The position numbers and the translations under genes are program-made. Under the pieces are notes generated by a model. That model worked only from the letters and a program-made list of their open reading frames with translations. It ran no database searches and had not been told where the DNA came from. From Anaerolineales bacterium (GTDB lineage Bacteria; Chloroflexota; Anaerolineae; Anaerolineales; Villigracilaceae), in assembly GCA_014860745.1 (NCBI GenBank), contig JACZJC010000054.1, positions 1 through 52,905 of the forward strand: DNA of 52,905 bases, read 5' to 3'. Of the stretch, positions 16,949-25,938 are shown piece by piece (within the stretch, counting starts at the first letter, position 1; every line of letters begins with the position of its first letter).

Positions 16949-17428
16949 ATGAATGATGTTACTCAACTACAAGCACGTTTATTGAAACCAGGCGCAGGTC
17001 CAACTCTTTCGTTTTTAGGTGTGAATTTGGCGTTCAAAGTTTCGAGCGCGGACACGAACGGCGCATGGGCATTGCTGGAATATGTTGCGCCGCCGAAGTT
17101 TGCGGGTCCGCCGCTGCATTGGCACAAGGTGACGAATGAAGTCTTTTATGTTTTGGAAGGCACGGTGACTTTTCGCAGGGAGCAAGAGTTGTTCAAAGGC
17201 GAACCCGGCGCGATGGTGTATATCCCGACGGGTGTGCTGCACACGTTTTCCAACAATGAGGATAAGCCCGCGCGTTTTCTGACCTTCCTTTCGCCTGGCG
17301 GCTTTGAGGAATATTTCAAAGAGTTGGCGGCAATGGCGCAATCGGAACCAAGCTGGCCCCCGCAGGATATGAGCAAGCTGCTGGCGTTGTACGAGAAGTA
17401 CGACAATTATTTTCCAGACGAATCTTAG
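16949..17428 (+). CDS. Small cupin-domain protein
   Basis: A 159-residue single-domain cupin. Cupin motif 1 is seen in PPLHWHKVTNEVFYVLEGTV, with two His and a Glu as metal ligands, and motif 2 in GAMVYIPTGVLHTFSNNEDK (His). It resembles quercetin-dioxygenase-like cupins; the substrate is unknown. A good AGGAG site precedes the ATG. It is transcribed divergently from the regulator, with a shared 100-base region holding the palindrome, and leads toward the CPBP gene 68 bases downstream. Confidence 0.85.
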   Translation: MNDVTQLQARLLKPGAGPTLSFLGVNLAFKVSSADTNGAWALLEYVAPPKFAGPPLHWHKVTNEVFYVLEGTVTFRREQELFKGEPGAMVYIPTGVLHTFSNNEDKPARFLTFLSPGGFEEYFKELAAMAQSEPSWPPQDMSKLLALYEKYDNYFPDES

Positions 17429-17496
17429 TTACGAACGTGTGACGCTGGATTTGAATATTGTGTTCGTTAAAAAATAATGTTTTGAAAGGAATAAAA

Positions 17497-18381
17497 ATGA
17501 CTACTTCTGTTTTAGTATCCGATAAACCCAGCTCAAATTCGTTGGTACATAAATATCCACTGGTGATTTTCTTTCTGCTTGTGTTTGGATTGACCTGGCC
17601 ATTCATGATCGTGGATGTGCTTGGTTCGCATGATGTTCTGCCGTTTCGTTTGCCGATCCCGTTGATGATCGTGATGGGATACATGCCAACTCTGGCAGCA
17701 GTGATCGTCACTGGTATGACGAAGGGAAAGGAAGGCATCCGTGCCTTATTCAGAAAATTGTTGATCGCGAAGGTTGGACTGCGTTGGTATGTACTGGCGA
17801 TCTTTGGGTATGCCGCTGTTTGCGCAGGTGCAATAGGACTGTCTAATTTGTTTAGCGAAGCATCCATCCCTTTTCTATCAGAGAATTTCCCGAAATTTTC
17901 CAACCCCGTGGAAATGGTGTTGTCTGTTGCGGTGATGTTCCTTGCGATCAGTCTGGTCAACGGAGAGGAACTTGCCTGGCGCGGATTCGCTTTGCCGAGA
18001 TTGCAGTCGAAATTCAATGCGTTGACATCCAGCATCATCCTCGGCGTGGTGTGGGGATTGTTCCACCTGCCCCTGTTCTTCACATTGACAGGTTCATCGC
18101 AGGCAGGCGCATCATTCCTTGATTTTTTGCTCTCAACGGTTAGCCTGACGGTCATCTTCACGTGGATGTACAACCACACGCGCGGCAGTGTTCTGCTGGC
18201 ATATCTCTTGCACGGTGCAACCAATACATGGACTCGGATCTTTGCAATTGACCATAATGAGAATCCGCTTGTAGGTGGAGCCGTGACCGGTCTGACCGTT
18301 TTGGTCGCAGTGATCGTAATTCTGTTCATGGGCGCGGAGAATCTTTCGCGCAACGGAACAAGAATTCAGGAAGAATCTTAG
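17497..18381 (+). CDS. CPBP-family intramembrane metalloprotease, copy 1
   Basis: A 294-residue protein with about eight hydrophobic segments. The Abi/CPBP signature is present: EELAWRGFALPRLQ (motif 1, double Glu and Arg) and GLFHLPLFF (motif 2, His), plus a later LAYLLHGATNTW. CPBP proteins are glutamate-type membrane proteases related to Rce1, some conferring bacteriocin self-immunity. The ATG at 17497 follows AAAGGA. It is closely similar to the gene at 37612 (same MTTSV start and the FFLLV-GLTWP segment), so the two are recent paralogues. Confidence 0.9.
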   Translation: MTTSVLVSDKPSSNSLVHKYPLVIFFLLVFGLTWPFMIVDVLGSHDVLPFRLPIPLMIVMGYMPTLAAVIVTGMTKGKEGIRALFRKLLIAKVGLRWYVLAIFGYAAVCAGAIGLSNLFSEASIPFLSENFPKFSNPVEMVLSVAVMFLAISLVNGEELAWRGFALPRLQSKFNALTSSIILGVVWGLFHLPLFFTLTGSSQAGASFLDFLLSTVSLTVIFTWMYNHTRGSVLLAYLLHGATNTWTRIFAIDHNENPLVGGAVTGLTVLVAVIVILFMGAENLSRNGTRIQEES

Positions 18382-18433
18382 AACTGAATGAATAGAGTTG
18401 GGCGAATAACAATTCGACCATCATGGAGAAAAC

Positions 18434-19672
18434 ATGAAACAGAAAGAATTCAACATCATGCTCGAAAAATATGCCGATGTGATCGTAAAGGTCGGCTTAA
18501 ATCTGCGAGCAGGACAAAACCTTACCATCCGCGCGATCATCGAGGATGCGCCACTCGTCAGAAAAGTGACCGAGAGCGCATACAAGGCAGGCGCTCATTT
18601 TGTGGATGTTCTATGGACGGATGAACAACTGACTCGCATACAAATGCAGCACGCATCTTCCGAATCTTTGGAGCATGTTCCCGCATGGATGCTGCCTCGC
18701 TTTGAAGAATACCTCAAACGCGGAGACGCCGACCTTGCCCTTACCTCCTTCGACCCGGACTTGATGAAAGATATGGACCCTGAACGAGTCGCAAAATACC
18801 GCAATGCGCGGCTTAAGGTTTTTGAACAACTTAGCCAATACGAAAATTTCGCAAATTGGTGTGTAGCTGCCACCGCGTCACCTGCGTGGAGCAAAAAAGT
18901 ATTCCCAGACCTATCAGTTACCGATGCGCAGTCTGCGCTTTGGAATGCCATCTTCAAAGTATGCCGCGCCGACCAGCCCGACCCTGTGCAGGCATGGAAA
19001 ATGCATACCCAGGCATTGAACAAATACAAAGATTATTTGAACTCTAAAAAATACTCCGCTTTGCACTACACCGCTCCTGGCACAGACTTGACGGTTGGGT
19101 TGCCTGAAAGCCAGATATGGCAGGGCACAGAAGCAACCTTTGAGAATGGGATCGTCAGCGTTCCAAACATTCCCACCGAGGAGGTTTTTACCCTTCCGCA
19201 CAGGGAAAAGGTCAATGGCACGGTCAAGTCCACCCGTCTGCTCAGTGTGAGAGGAACCCTGATCGATGAATTCAGAATCACATTCAAGGATGGACGCGCG
19301 GTGGATTTCTCCGCTCAAAAGGGAGAGGATGACCTGCGCAAGTTGATCGAAACTGACGAGAACGCCTGTCGACTTGGTGAAGTGGCGCTTGTTCCAAACA
19401 GCTCGCCAATCAGCCAAAGCGGTCTTCTGTTCTACAACACGCTCTTTGACGAAAATGCCTCCTGTCACTTCGCGCTTGGAAGGGCTTATCGTGACAGCAT
19501 GAAAGGCGGCGTGAATATGACTGATGAGAAATTCGCTTCACATGGCGGCAACACAAGCATGATTCATATTGATTTCATGATTGGTTCAGAAAAGTTGGAT
19601 GTGGACGGCATCACAGCAAATGGCATCCCTGAGCCGCTCATGCGCAATGGAGAATGGGTTATGCAAGTGTAA
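18434..19672 (+). CDS. Aminopeptidase, M29 family (AmpS/PepS type)
   Basis: A 412-residue cytosolic metallo-aminopeptidase of the usual M29 length. Matching features are the N-terminal KYADVIVKVGLNLRAGQNL, NIPTEEVFTLPHREKVNGTV with metal-binding Glu, CRLGEVALVPNSSPIS, and the HGGNTSMIHIDFMIGS block near the C-terminus holding metal and catalytic residues. It removes N-terminal residues from peptides using two metal ions. GGAG precedes the ATG at proper spacing. A weak hairpin terminator follows. Confidence 0.93.
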   Translation: MKQKEFNIMLEKYADVIVKVGLNLRAGQNLTIRAIIEDAPLVRKVTESAYKAGAHFVDVLWTDEQLTRIQMQHASSESLEHVPAWMLPRFEEYLKRGDADLALTSFDPDLMKDMDPERVAKYRNARLKVFEQLSQYENFANWCVAATASPAWSKKVFPDLSVTDAQSALWNAIFKVCRADQPDPVQAWKMHTQALNKYKDYLNSKKYSALHYTAPGTDLTVGLPESQIWQGTEATFENGIVSVPNIPTEEVFTLPHREKVNGTVKSTRLLSVRGTLIDEFRITFKDGRAVDFSAQKGEDDLRKLIETDENACRLGEVALVPNSSPISQSGLLFYNTLFDENASCHFALGRAYRDSMKGGVNMTDEKFASHGGNTSMIHIDFMIGSEKLDVDGITANGIPEPLMRNGEWVMQV

Positions 19673-19685
19673 AACGCCATATAAA

Positions 19686-19713
19686 AAAGATGGATCTTGC
19701 AAGCTCCATCTTT
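19686..19713 (+). terminator. Probable terminator of the aminopeptidase gene
   Basis: Perfect 9-bp stem AAAGATGGA / TCCATCTTT. The downstream T-tract is short and interrupted (TTTCAGATTTT), so termination may be partial. Confidence 0.55.
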
Positions 19714-19753
19714 CAGATTTTATCCAACCATAATTTGTAAAGGAATATTTATC

Positions 19754-21292
19754 ATGTCTCAAAATCGCATCAAACTCTTTAATCTTTTTCTATTGCTCAT
19801 GCTGATGATGTCGGCATGTGGCACAAGCAACCCAATGGAACTTATCCCCGATGTGGAAATCCCAGGCGTCTCTGATCCACAAGACCAGCCTGTGGAAGTG
19901 GATACTCCGCCCGTGGCTGACCAGCCGTTATTCGATGATGTCATCTACAACGTCGTCGAACAATGTCAGGGCGCTGGGTTGAATCAAGCCTGTCACAATG
20001 GCGAGATCAGCGACCTGTCCGCCGGGCAGACCTTCCGCGCCGAATCCGCTTCGCTCGATTCATACGACGTCTGGGTTGTCCGTCTGCAAGCCCCCGGCGT
20101 GGACAGCGACTTCGATAGCTTGCTGATTCTGGCGGCGGGCAATGCCGAAGTGCGCTTCGATGAAATTTTCATCGGGCGCGATGAGACCAACCAGAACCTG
20201 CCGCGTTTGGTCTTTTCCACCACCGACGGCGCGGATTTTTCCAGCGGGCTGATCATCATCAACGAAAGTGAAGAAGACCTGCTTTCATTGGATGCCAACG
20301 GCGCGGGGCTGACTCTCGGCTCGACGGCGGTTGTCACGTCCCAGCCGAATGGTGAGATGAAAGTCAGTATGGTGACAGGATCTGTCGCTGTCAGTGCAAA
20401 TGAAGAAACGATTGACGCGTCTGCTGGTGAGAAAGTTACAGTACCGATGACGGCAGAATCCAAACCATCCGGCACTCTGGCTGTCGGAAAACTGGAAGAC
20501 GATCTTTTGACGCCGCTTGTGCCACCGAGGAAACCGGAGGACACCACTGAATACTTCGCCAACTATTATGTTAAGAAATTCGAGAATGCATACAACCGTT
20601 GTTTGGATGGAGATGCGCGTCAGGTCTATCGAGCGCAGTACTTCACTCGGAAGATTTTCGATGAACAGAGCGTTGTCTCGGCGGCAGTTCGAAGAATATT
20701 GGGTGAGCCGAGACTACAGGAAATTCGCGAGAAGTTCAAGAACTGCGCCACTTTCGAGTTGATCCTCACCGGCAGCCAGCAGGGCTCGTCATCCCTAAGT
20801 TGGACGAGCAAGGTCAGCGGTGATGTCATGCAGCTACAGTTCGATCACCTGGGAAAACTTGTCACGCCAATGGAAGGCGAACTTACCGTGACGGAATTCT
20901 CGCCCGATATGCCCCTGCCGCCCGGTTGTACCACTATCACCGAAACGGCGAACAGCATTTTGCGTGTGCAGGAATACTCCACGCTGAAGATCTACTACAA
21001 CACCATGCGCATCCGTCTTTATTTCTGGCCCAACCCAGTTACGGAAAAACTCATCATGAACTGCCCCAGCGCGCTACCAGTAGAACTCCCACTGGATTGG
21101 AATACATACTATTGGTATCTACATCCCGACCTACTCCGCAAAGAGAACCAGAGTTATCTGATTCAAAACTGGGAATACACCGGTGGACAAATCTATGCCG
21201 AAGCTTTTTATCTTGGGCGCAGTGGAACCATCAAAGACGGCACCGTCACTTCGGATACGGCTTTCACCCTGATGCACACGCCACAGAAATAG
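19754..21292 (+). CDS. Lipoprotein with FecR-like segment
   Basis: A 512-residue predicted lipoprotein. The signal peptide ends in a lipobox (LMMSAC; Cys about residue 23), followed by a Pro/Asp/Val-rich linker. Around residues 180-240 the pattern LTLGSTAVVTSQPNGEMKV, then VTGSVAVSANEETIDASAGE, resembles the FecR beta-repeat domain. The C-terminal ~250 residues are unrecognised. It would sit on the outer face of the membrane. The ATG at 19754, after AAAGGA, is chosen over an upstream in-frame start because the signal peptide begins there. The CPBP gene follows after 30 bases. Confidence 0.75.
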   Translation: MSQNRIKLFNLFLLLMLMMSACGTSNPMELIPDVEIPGVSDPQDQPVEVDTPPVADQPLFDDVIYNVVEQCQGAGLNQACHNGEISDLSAGQTFRAESASLDSYDVWVVRLQAPGVDSDFDSLLILAAGNAEVRFDEIFIGRDETNQNLPRLVFSTTDGADFSSGLIIINESEEDLLSLDANGAGLTLGSTAVVTSQPNGEMKVSMVTGSVAVSANEETIDASAGEKVTVPMTAESKPSGTLAVGKLEDDLLTPLVPPRKPEDTTEYFANYYVKKFENAYNRCLDGDARQVYRAQYFTRKIFDEQSVVSAAVRRILGEPRLQEIREKFKNCATFELILTGSQQGSSSLSWTSKVSGDVMQLQFDHLGKLVTPMEGELTVTEFSPDMPLPPGCTTITETANSILRVQEYSTLKIYYNTMRIRLYFWPNPVTEKLIMNCPSALPVELPLDWNTYYWYLHPDLLRKENQSYLIQNWEYTGGQIYAEAFYLGRSGTIKDGTVTSDTAFTLMHTPQK

Positions 21293-21322
21293 TGATATTG
21301 AAAAAAATACTGGAGATTAATT

Positions 21323-22249
21323 ATGAAGACAATTGCAAATATTTTCTGGAATACCGATCAAAATCGTTTACGGGCTGGCTGGCGTTTTCTGATTTATTTT
21401 ATTCTTTTCTTTATGCTCACCATAGGAAAGGATGTTTTGGTCAGTTCCTTTAACGCGGCTCCTTTACCGAAAGCCATTGCCTATTTGATCTACCTTGCGA
21501 GCGGATTGATCCTAACCTGGGGGATGGCACGCTTCATTGATCATCGGTTGTTTACCGATTTCGGCTTCCATTTCGACCGTAAATGGTGGTTGGATCTGGG
21601 TTTCGGCTTGATACTCGGCGCATTCCTCATGACCGGGATATTTCTTTCGATGAAATTGGCTGGCTGGATATTGATCACCGGCTATGCCAGCACCGCTTCC
21701 GGCTTGCCCATTAACCTTGCCTTTCTTCTTCAGATACTTATGTTTACTGTGATATCCATCAATGAAGAATTGGCTTTTCGTGCTTATCAATTGAAAAATC
21801 TCGCTGAGGGGTTTGCAGGCAAGCATATAAGTTCGCGTCCTGCGATTCTATTCGCCTTTTTATTTTCGTCTGCCCTTTTTGGGATCAGCCACATGGCGAA
21901 TGGACACGCTACCGTCTTTAGTGTCATCACCACGATATTTGCCGGGCTCTCACTCTGCCTGCCCTACATGCTTACCGGAGAATTGGGTATCTCCATCGGT
22001 CTGCATCTCACCTGGAATCTATTTCAAGCGAATGTATATGGGTTTGCTGTGAGCGGCTCGACTCCCGCTACACATCTTCTCTCAATCGAAGTAGTTGGTC
22101 CCAGTGCCTGGACGGGCGGGGTGTATGGACCGGAGGTGGGGCTGATCGGGCTTGTGTGGGCGCTTATTGGCTGCGGATTAACTTTATTGTGGGTCAGATG
22201 GCTCCGAAATAAAACAGGATTGCACATTCCGCTGGCAGGAAGGTTATAA
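21323..22249 (+). CDS. CPBP-family intramembrane metalloprotease, copy 2 (divergent type)
   Basis: A 308-residue polytopic protein opening MKTIANIFWNTDQNRLRAGW, a start typical of a distinct CPBP subgroup. Motif 1 is INEELAFRAYQLKNL (EExxFR), motif 2 is FGISHMANGHAT (His), and a third His/Asn pair lies in GLHLTWNLFQANVYG. It is downstream of the FecR-like lipoprotein and could process a membrane partner. It is much less similar to the other CPBP proteins here than they are to each other. Confidence 0.88.
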   Translation: MKTIANIFWNTDQNRLRAGWRFLIYFILFFMLTIGKDVLVSSFNAAPLPKAIAYLIYLASGLILTWGMARFIDHRLFTDFGFHFDRKWWLDLGFGLILGAFLMTGIFLSMKLAGWILITGYASTASGLPINLAFLLQILMFTVISINEELAFRAYQLKNLAEGFAGKHISSRPAILFAFLFSSALFGISHMANGHATVFSVITTIFAGLSLCLPYMLTGELGISIGLHLTWNLFQANVYGFAVSGSTPATHLLSIEVVGPSAWTGGVYGPEVGLIGLVWALIGCGLTLLWVRWLRNKTGLHIPLAGRL

Positions 22250-22277
22250 AGGTTGAGCCACTATAAAAATTTAGTGA

Positions 22278-22305
22278 GACGCCCCTGCCGAAGCAGGGGC
22301 GTCTT
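22278..22305 (+). terminator. Strong terminator after CPBP copy 2
   Basis: Perfect 11-bp stem GACGCCCCTGC / GCAGGGGCGTC with a CGAA tetraloop, followed by TTCATTTT. Confidence 0.7.
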
Positions 22306-22322
22306 CATTTTCAGCTTTTGCG

Positions 22323-22439
22323 ACTTTGGGACCATCATATTTAGGTAACACCAGTCTTGCCGACACCAGATATTGTGTTCCCTTGAGATTACATCGCCAA
22401 TGCGATATTGGGATGACTTTGAGCGGTGGCGGTGGTCAT
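22323..22439 (-). repeat. mvaD-start hybrid element, copy A
   Basis: On the minus strand an ATG at 22439 opens MTTATAQSHPNIAL, almost the start of mvaD in this family. After the Leu codon the match to mvaD ends. The DNA continues, one base out of frame, into a segment encoding LKGTQYLVSARLVLPKY, which recurs in copies at 34690 and 44850. The region between 22249 and 22625 otherwise holds a terminator, a 14-bp-stem hairpin (22523-22555), and nothing I can call a gene. Confidence 0.6.
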
Positions 22440-22522
22440 AGCGTGATGATACCATTATCTCGGCGGGATCAACCCTTACAGGGTGCTTCGCGAAGACCCA
22501 CGCCGAGCATGTTGTTTTTTCA

Positions 22523-22555
22523 AACCCTGCACTGGCAATGGGCCAGTGCAGGGTT
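22523..22555. repeat. Perfect 14-bp inverted repeat
   Basis: AACCCTGCACTGGC and GCCAGTGCAGGGTT with a 5-base loop, 70 bases past the stop of the small repeat protein. There is no T-run on the expected side, so it is not a standard terminator. Confidence 0.5.
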
Positions 22556-22624
22556 GTCGACGTGTGCTCGAGAGGAGAAGAAAGGAGCGAGCTGGCACGT
22601 CCCGATGAGTAAAACGGTGGGCAG

Positions 22625-22951
22625 CTAGCGACATAAGGCTCCAATATCATTCTTCGCCTGTAATGCTGATCCCCAGGCGATGTAAGACCGGGTCGCGGAG
22701 TCAAGGCTAATGCCGTAGGCAGCATCCACACTGCAAGCCGCAGCTTTCGCTTGCGCAATATAAGAGCGGGTAGCCGAATCCACCGGGCTGGCTTCTGCTT
22801 TGGCTGCCTTAGCCCACGCGGTGTAAGAATAGGTGGCAGAGTCTACATTGGCCCCGAGGGATGCGGCAGCGTTAGCTTCCCGGACGACCAGAACAACTAC
22901 AGCTAATAGGGAAATGGCGATGAGCAGGCGAATGAAACGATTGGTATACAT
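22625..22951 (-). CDS. Small secreted protein with three internal DSATxSYxAxAKA repeats
   Basis: A 108-residue protein with a clear N-terminal signal peptide (FIRLLIAISLLAVVVLVV, cleavage after ANA-like residues). The mature part consists of three imperfect repeats: DSATYSYTAWAKA, DSATRSYIAQAKA and DSATRSYIAWGSA, spaced about 21-26 residues, with a few Cys between. A good AAGGAG site precedes the ATG. I do not recognise a family. It is divergently transcribed from regulator copy 2 and shares its operator-containing region, so it is a candidate regulated product or secreted signal. Confidence 0.65.
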   Translation of the reverse strand: MYTNRFIRLLIAISLLAVVVLVVREANAAASLGANVDSATYSYTAWAKAAKAEASPVDSATRSYIAQAKAAACSVDAAYGISLDSATRSYIAWGSALQAKNDIGALCR

Positions 22952-23059
22952 TTTGATCTCCTTTTTGGTTCAACAAGTTATAATGTTTTCAGAAACCCGA
23001 GTTGGTCTCTACTATGCCTATACTGTAGCAAATCGCCATTCCGATTTGGTGGCATAAAA

Positions 23060-23076
23060 TGTCACAAAAAGTGACA
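23060..23076. promoter_or_regulatory. Perfect operator-like palindrome between regulator copy 2 and the small secreted protein
   Basis: TGTCAC-AAAAA-GTGACA, a perfect 6-bp inverted repeat with a 5-base spacer, 38 bases before the regulator start. A near-identical site precedes regulator copy 1 (16871-16887). It probably binds the XRE domain of these proteins. Confidence 0.6.
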
Positions 23077-23114
23077 CTTATTCGTAATCTGAAGCGAACC
23101 TGTTTATTTGGAAG

Positions 23115-25475
23115 ATGATGCAAGAACAACATTCTTTTGGCTACTGGCTCAGGCTCAAGAGAAAGGCGCTCGATCTCACTCGCGAAGCGCTGGCTGACCG
23201 CGTCGGGTGTTCCGTATCAACCATTCGTAAACTTGAAGATGAGGAACGGTATCCCTCTGCACAGATTGCTGAGCTGCTGGCTGAAATCTTCAAGATCCCC
23301 ACAAATGAACGACCAGCCTTTTTACGGTTTGCGCGTGGCGACTGGAGATCTGCTCCCAGCCTGGGGGACGAAGAAGCCCCCTGGCGCGTCTCAACACCAG
23401 AAATTCCCCAACATCCCCGTTCGAATTTACCGGCAACCTTCACTTCCCTGATTGGGCGGGATAAGGATATTGCGGCTGTCCAAGACTATTTGACCAATCC
23501 AGATATCCGCCTGGTCACCTTGATCGGTGCGCCGGGAATCGGGAAGACGCGCCTGAGCATCGCGTCAGCGAGCAAGTCACTGGCCGAGTTCTCCGATGGG
23601 GTTTTCTTTGTCGCGCTGGCTCCGCTGGATCAGCCATCTTTGATACCTTCCACCATTGCACAGGCGCTTGGGTATGTTGAAAAAAGTGACTTGCCTGCCG
23701 AGAAACGTCTCATGGAGGGTATCGGGAACAAACGAATGCTGTTTGTGTTGGATAACTGCGAGCACCTGATCGAAGATGTAGTTCGGCTCGCCTCTTCCCT
23801 CCTTTCAGCCTGCTCCCGCTTAAAAATCCTCATCACCAGCCGCGAAGCGCTACGAATCCCTGGTGAATGGCTTTATTCGGTACCTGCACTGGATATGCCA
23901 AAAGAGAACTCCATCGTTGAAGTAGAAACCATTTCGGAATTTCCAGCTCTGGTGTTGTTTGCCGAGCGTGCCCGCGCAGCTCGTTCAGATTTCGCACTGA
24001 ACGCCGAAAACATCCGGGCCGTCGCATCCGTCTGCGCACAGCTCGATGGATTGCCATTAGCCATCGAACTGATTGCGGCGCGCGTCAAGACGTTATCAAT
24101 AGAGCAAATTGCTGCACGGCTCAATGACCGTTTCGCATTGCTAACAAGCGGTAGTCGAATCGCGCCCTCACGACAACAAACATTGCGCGCGACTCTGGAT
24201 TGGAGCTATGAGCTGCTGACAGAAACGGAAAGAGAACTTTTTCGACAACTTTCGGTCTTTGTTGGTGGATTTACATTGGATGCGCTCGAATCGGTGGCGC
24301 TTCTGGATTCAAATCAATCGATTCTCGATGCGCTTTCACGCCTCGTGGACAAATCACTGCTACTCGTCGAACAGCAAGATCAACCGCGTTACCGGTTTCT
24401 TGAGCCAATCCGTCAGTATGCCAGAGATAAACTGAATGAGACCAAAGGATCGAACTTGATTCAAGATCGTCATCTGAATTACTACCTGCGCGTTGCGGAG
24501 GAGGCAGAACCGCACTTATTCGGCGTCTGGCAACAGGACTGGAAGAATCGATTGGAGTTGGACCATGACAACTTGCGGGTCGCGCTGGCATGGTCGCTGG
24601 AAAGCGATCAGATCGAAGCGGGGCTGAAATTGGCAGGAGCGCTGGCATGGTTCTGGCACAGTAAGGGTCATTTAAGCGAAGGCAACCTATGGCTGGAGAA
24701 ACTCCTTGCCTCTGGCAACGGCACCCAGGGAAAGGAGCGAGCGAAAGCGCAGCGTGCATCCTCCATCCTCTCAACAGGTTCAGGCGATTATATTCGAGCC
24801 AGAGCCTATGCAGAATCAAGCATTAAGTTATATCAAGAAATTGGAGACAACCAAGGGGCAGGCTTAGTGCTTGCTGACCTGGGCGCGAGCCTTCACTGGG
24901 ACGGCAAGGAAGAAGAGGCAATACAGTCGTTGGAAGAGGGTTTGCGCCTGCTTCGGGCAACTGGCGAGCGCTGGGGGATCGCCTACGCACTCCTCTGGTT
25001 GGGCGATACGTGGTTCAGGAAGGGAGATATTGAGCGCGCTGCCATAAGCTGGGAAGAGAGTCTGCGCCTCACGCAGGAGTTGGGGGACCACTATCTGATC
25101 GCCTGGTCGCTTGGTGGTTTGGCAGATGTGACGCGTCTGCGCGGTGATTACCAGAGTGCAACAGGAATGTTTAAAAAGTCCTTGTCCCTCTATCAGCGTT
25201 CAGGAAATAAGGTCGGCCCACCGTTCTCGCTGGAAGCGCTGGCATTGGTTGCCGTTGCGCTAGGGGATGCGAAGCGAGCGGCGCGTCTTTGGGGTGCCGC
25301 ATCCGCCTGGCGCGAAGCGATCAACGAGCCGCTCCCCCCGACCTACCAGAGGGACTATGCTGCCTCTATTACCCAGGCGCGTGCTCAACTTGGGGAAGAA
25401 GTTTATGTCTCCGCATGGTCGGAGGGCCACGCGATGTCACCCGAACAGGCTATCGCCCTGGCGTTAGAGGAATAA
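23115..25475 (+). CDS. XRE-HTH / NB-ATPase / TPR regulator (STAND type), copy 2
   Basis: A 786-residue protein with the same architecture as copy 1. The XRE domain covers residues 5-70 (LDLTREALADRVGCSVSTIR). The NTPase has Walker A GAPGIGKTR, Walker B LFVLDNCEH and sensor LITSREALRI. There is a winged-helix linker (RFLEPIRQYARDKL) and C-terminal TPR-like repeats. The start may be ATG 23115 or the adjacent ATG 23118; GGAAG lies upstream. Divergent to the small secreted repeat protein. Effector unknown; the helical repeats presumably bind it. Confidence 0.87.
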   Translation: MMQEQHSFGYWLRLKRKALDLTREALADRVGCSVSTIRKLEDEERYPSAQIAELLAEIFKIPTNERPAFLRFARGDWRSAPSLGDEEAPWRVSTPEIPQHPRSNLPATFTSLIGRDKDIAAVQDYLTNPDIRLVTLIGAPGIGKTRLSIASASKSLAEFSDGVFFVALAPLDQPSLIPSTIAQALGYVEKSDLPAEKRLMEGIGNKRMLFVLDNCEHLIEDVVRLASSLLSACSRLKILITSREALRIPGEWLYSVPALDMPKENSIVEVETISEFPALVLFAERARAARSDFALNAENIRAVASVCAQLDGLPLAIELIAARVKTLSIEQIAARLNDRFALLTSGSRIAPSRQQTLRATLDWSYELLTETERELFRQLSVFVGGFTLDALESVALLDSNQSILDALSRLVDKSLLLVEQQDQPRYRFLEPIRQYARDKLNETKGSNLIQDRHLNYYLRVAEEAEPHLFGVWQQDWKNRLELDHDNLRVALAWSLESDQIEAGLKLAGALAWFWHSKGHLSEGNLWLEKLLASGNGTQGKERAKAQRASSILSTGSGDYIRARAYAESSIKLYQEIGDNQGAGLVLADLGASLHWDGKEEEAIQSLEEGLRLLRATGERWGIAYALLWLGDTWFRKGDIERAAISWEESLRLTQELGDHYLIAWSLGGLADVTRLRGDYQSATGMFKKSLSLYQRSGNKVGPPFSLEALALVAVALGDAKRAARLWGAASAWREAINEPLPPTYQRDYAASITQARAQLGEEVYVSAWSEGHAMSPEQAIALALEE

Positions 25476-25714
25476 ATGCCTCCTGATCAATATAAATTTC
25501 AAATGGCAACCCAAGATTTCCAATCGGCACGGCAGACGCTTAGGTGAAAAACAGGGCAAGCTGTAGAGCCTGCCCGTGCTGGGTCTCATGCAATTTGTAT
25601 ATTTCTGGTTGGCTGGAAAAAAGCACATCAGCTAGGGACAAGTTTGCCTCAAAACAAACCTTATGGAGAAGGCGAAAAAGAAACTGATGAAGTATTCATC
25701 AAGTTTTCTAGTTT

Positions 25715-25813
25715 TGGGGGTCCCAATGGGATTCGAACCCGCGATCCTAGCCTTGACAGGGTTGCGGAACCTGAATATTTCTTGTGCGTCTACCGGCGAA
25801 TCTCTTCGCCCAC
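25715..25813 (-). pseudogene. tRNA-Leu-like remnant
   Basis: The minus strand shows a T arm (GGGTTCGAATCCC), an encoded CCA end, a D-arm block GCCGGTAGACGCAC and a TTCAGG anticodon-region block as in tRNA-Leu(CAG). The acceptor stem, anticodon stem and part of the T stem do not pair, so it is probably decayed. Read as protein on the opposite strand it gives GGPNGIRTRD, a familiar artefact of tRNA genes. The rest of 25476-25900 holds nothing I can call. Confidence 0.4.
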
Positions 25814-25938
25814 CGTGTCTACCACGCCAGATCATTTGATCTTGTGTCATTCTTATTGCAGGTTTTGAAACAGGTTTAGTCGAATTTCAACTTTCACTTC
25901 ACAGTTTTACCCTAAATTATTGTGACGACGTGCAATTC

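Noticed and set aside
17316-18353. 345-codon open frame on the minus strand
   Set aside because: It is antisense to the CPBP gene with its clear motifs; the product is Thr/Arg/Pro-rich with no family features, an effect of codon bias.
22261-22758. 165-codon minus-strand frame with TREHNIWC-like tail
   Set aside because: It runs through a terminator, an inverted repeat and hybrid copy A, and its frame is not the one showing synonymous change between copies.
14322-25475. STAND ATPases as an antiphage (Avs-like) defence system
   Set aside because: They carry DNA-binding XRE domains, not effector nucleases, and no other defence genes are nearby; a transcriptional role fits better.
25644-25868. 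74-codon plus-strand frame containing GGPNGIRTRD
   Set aside because: This peptide is a well-known artefact of translating across a tRNA gene in antisense.
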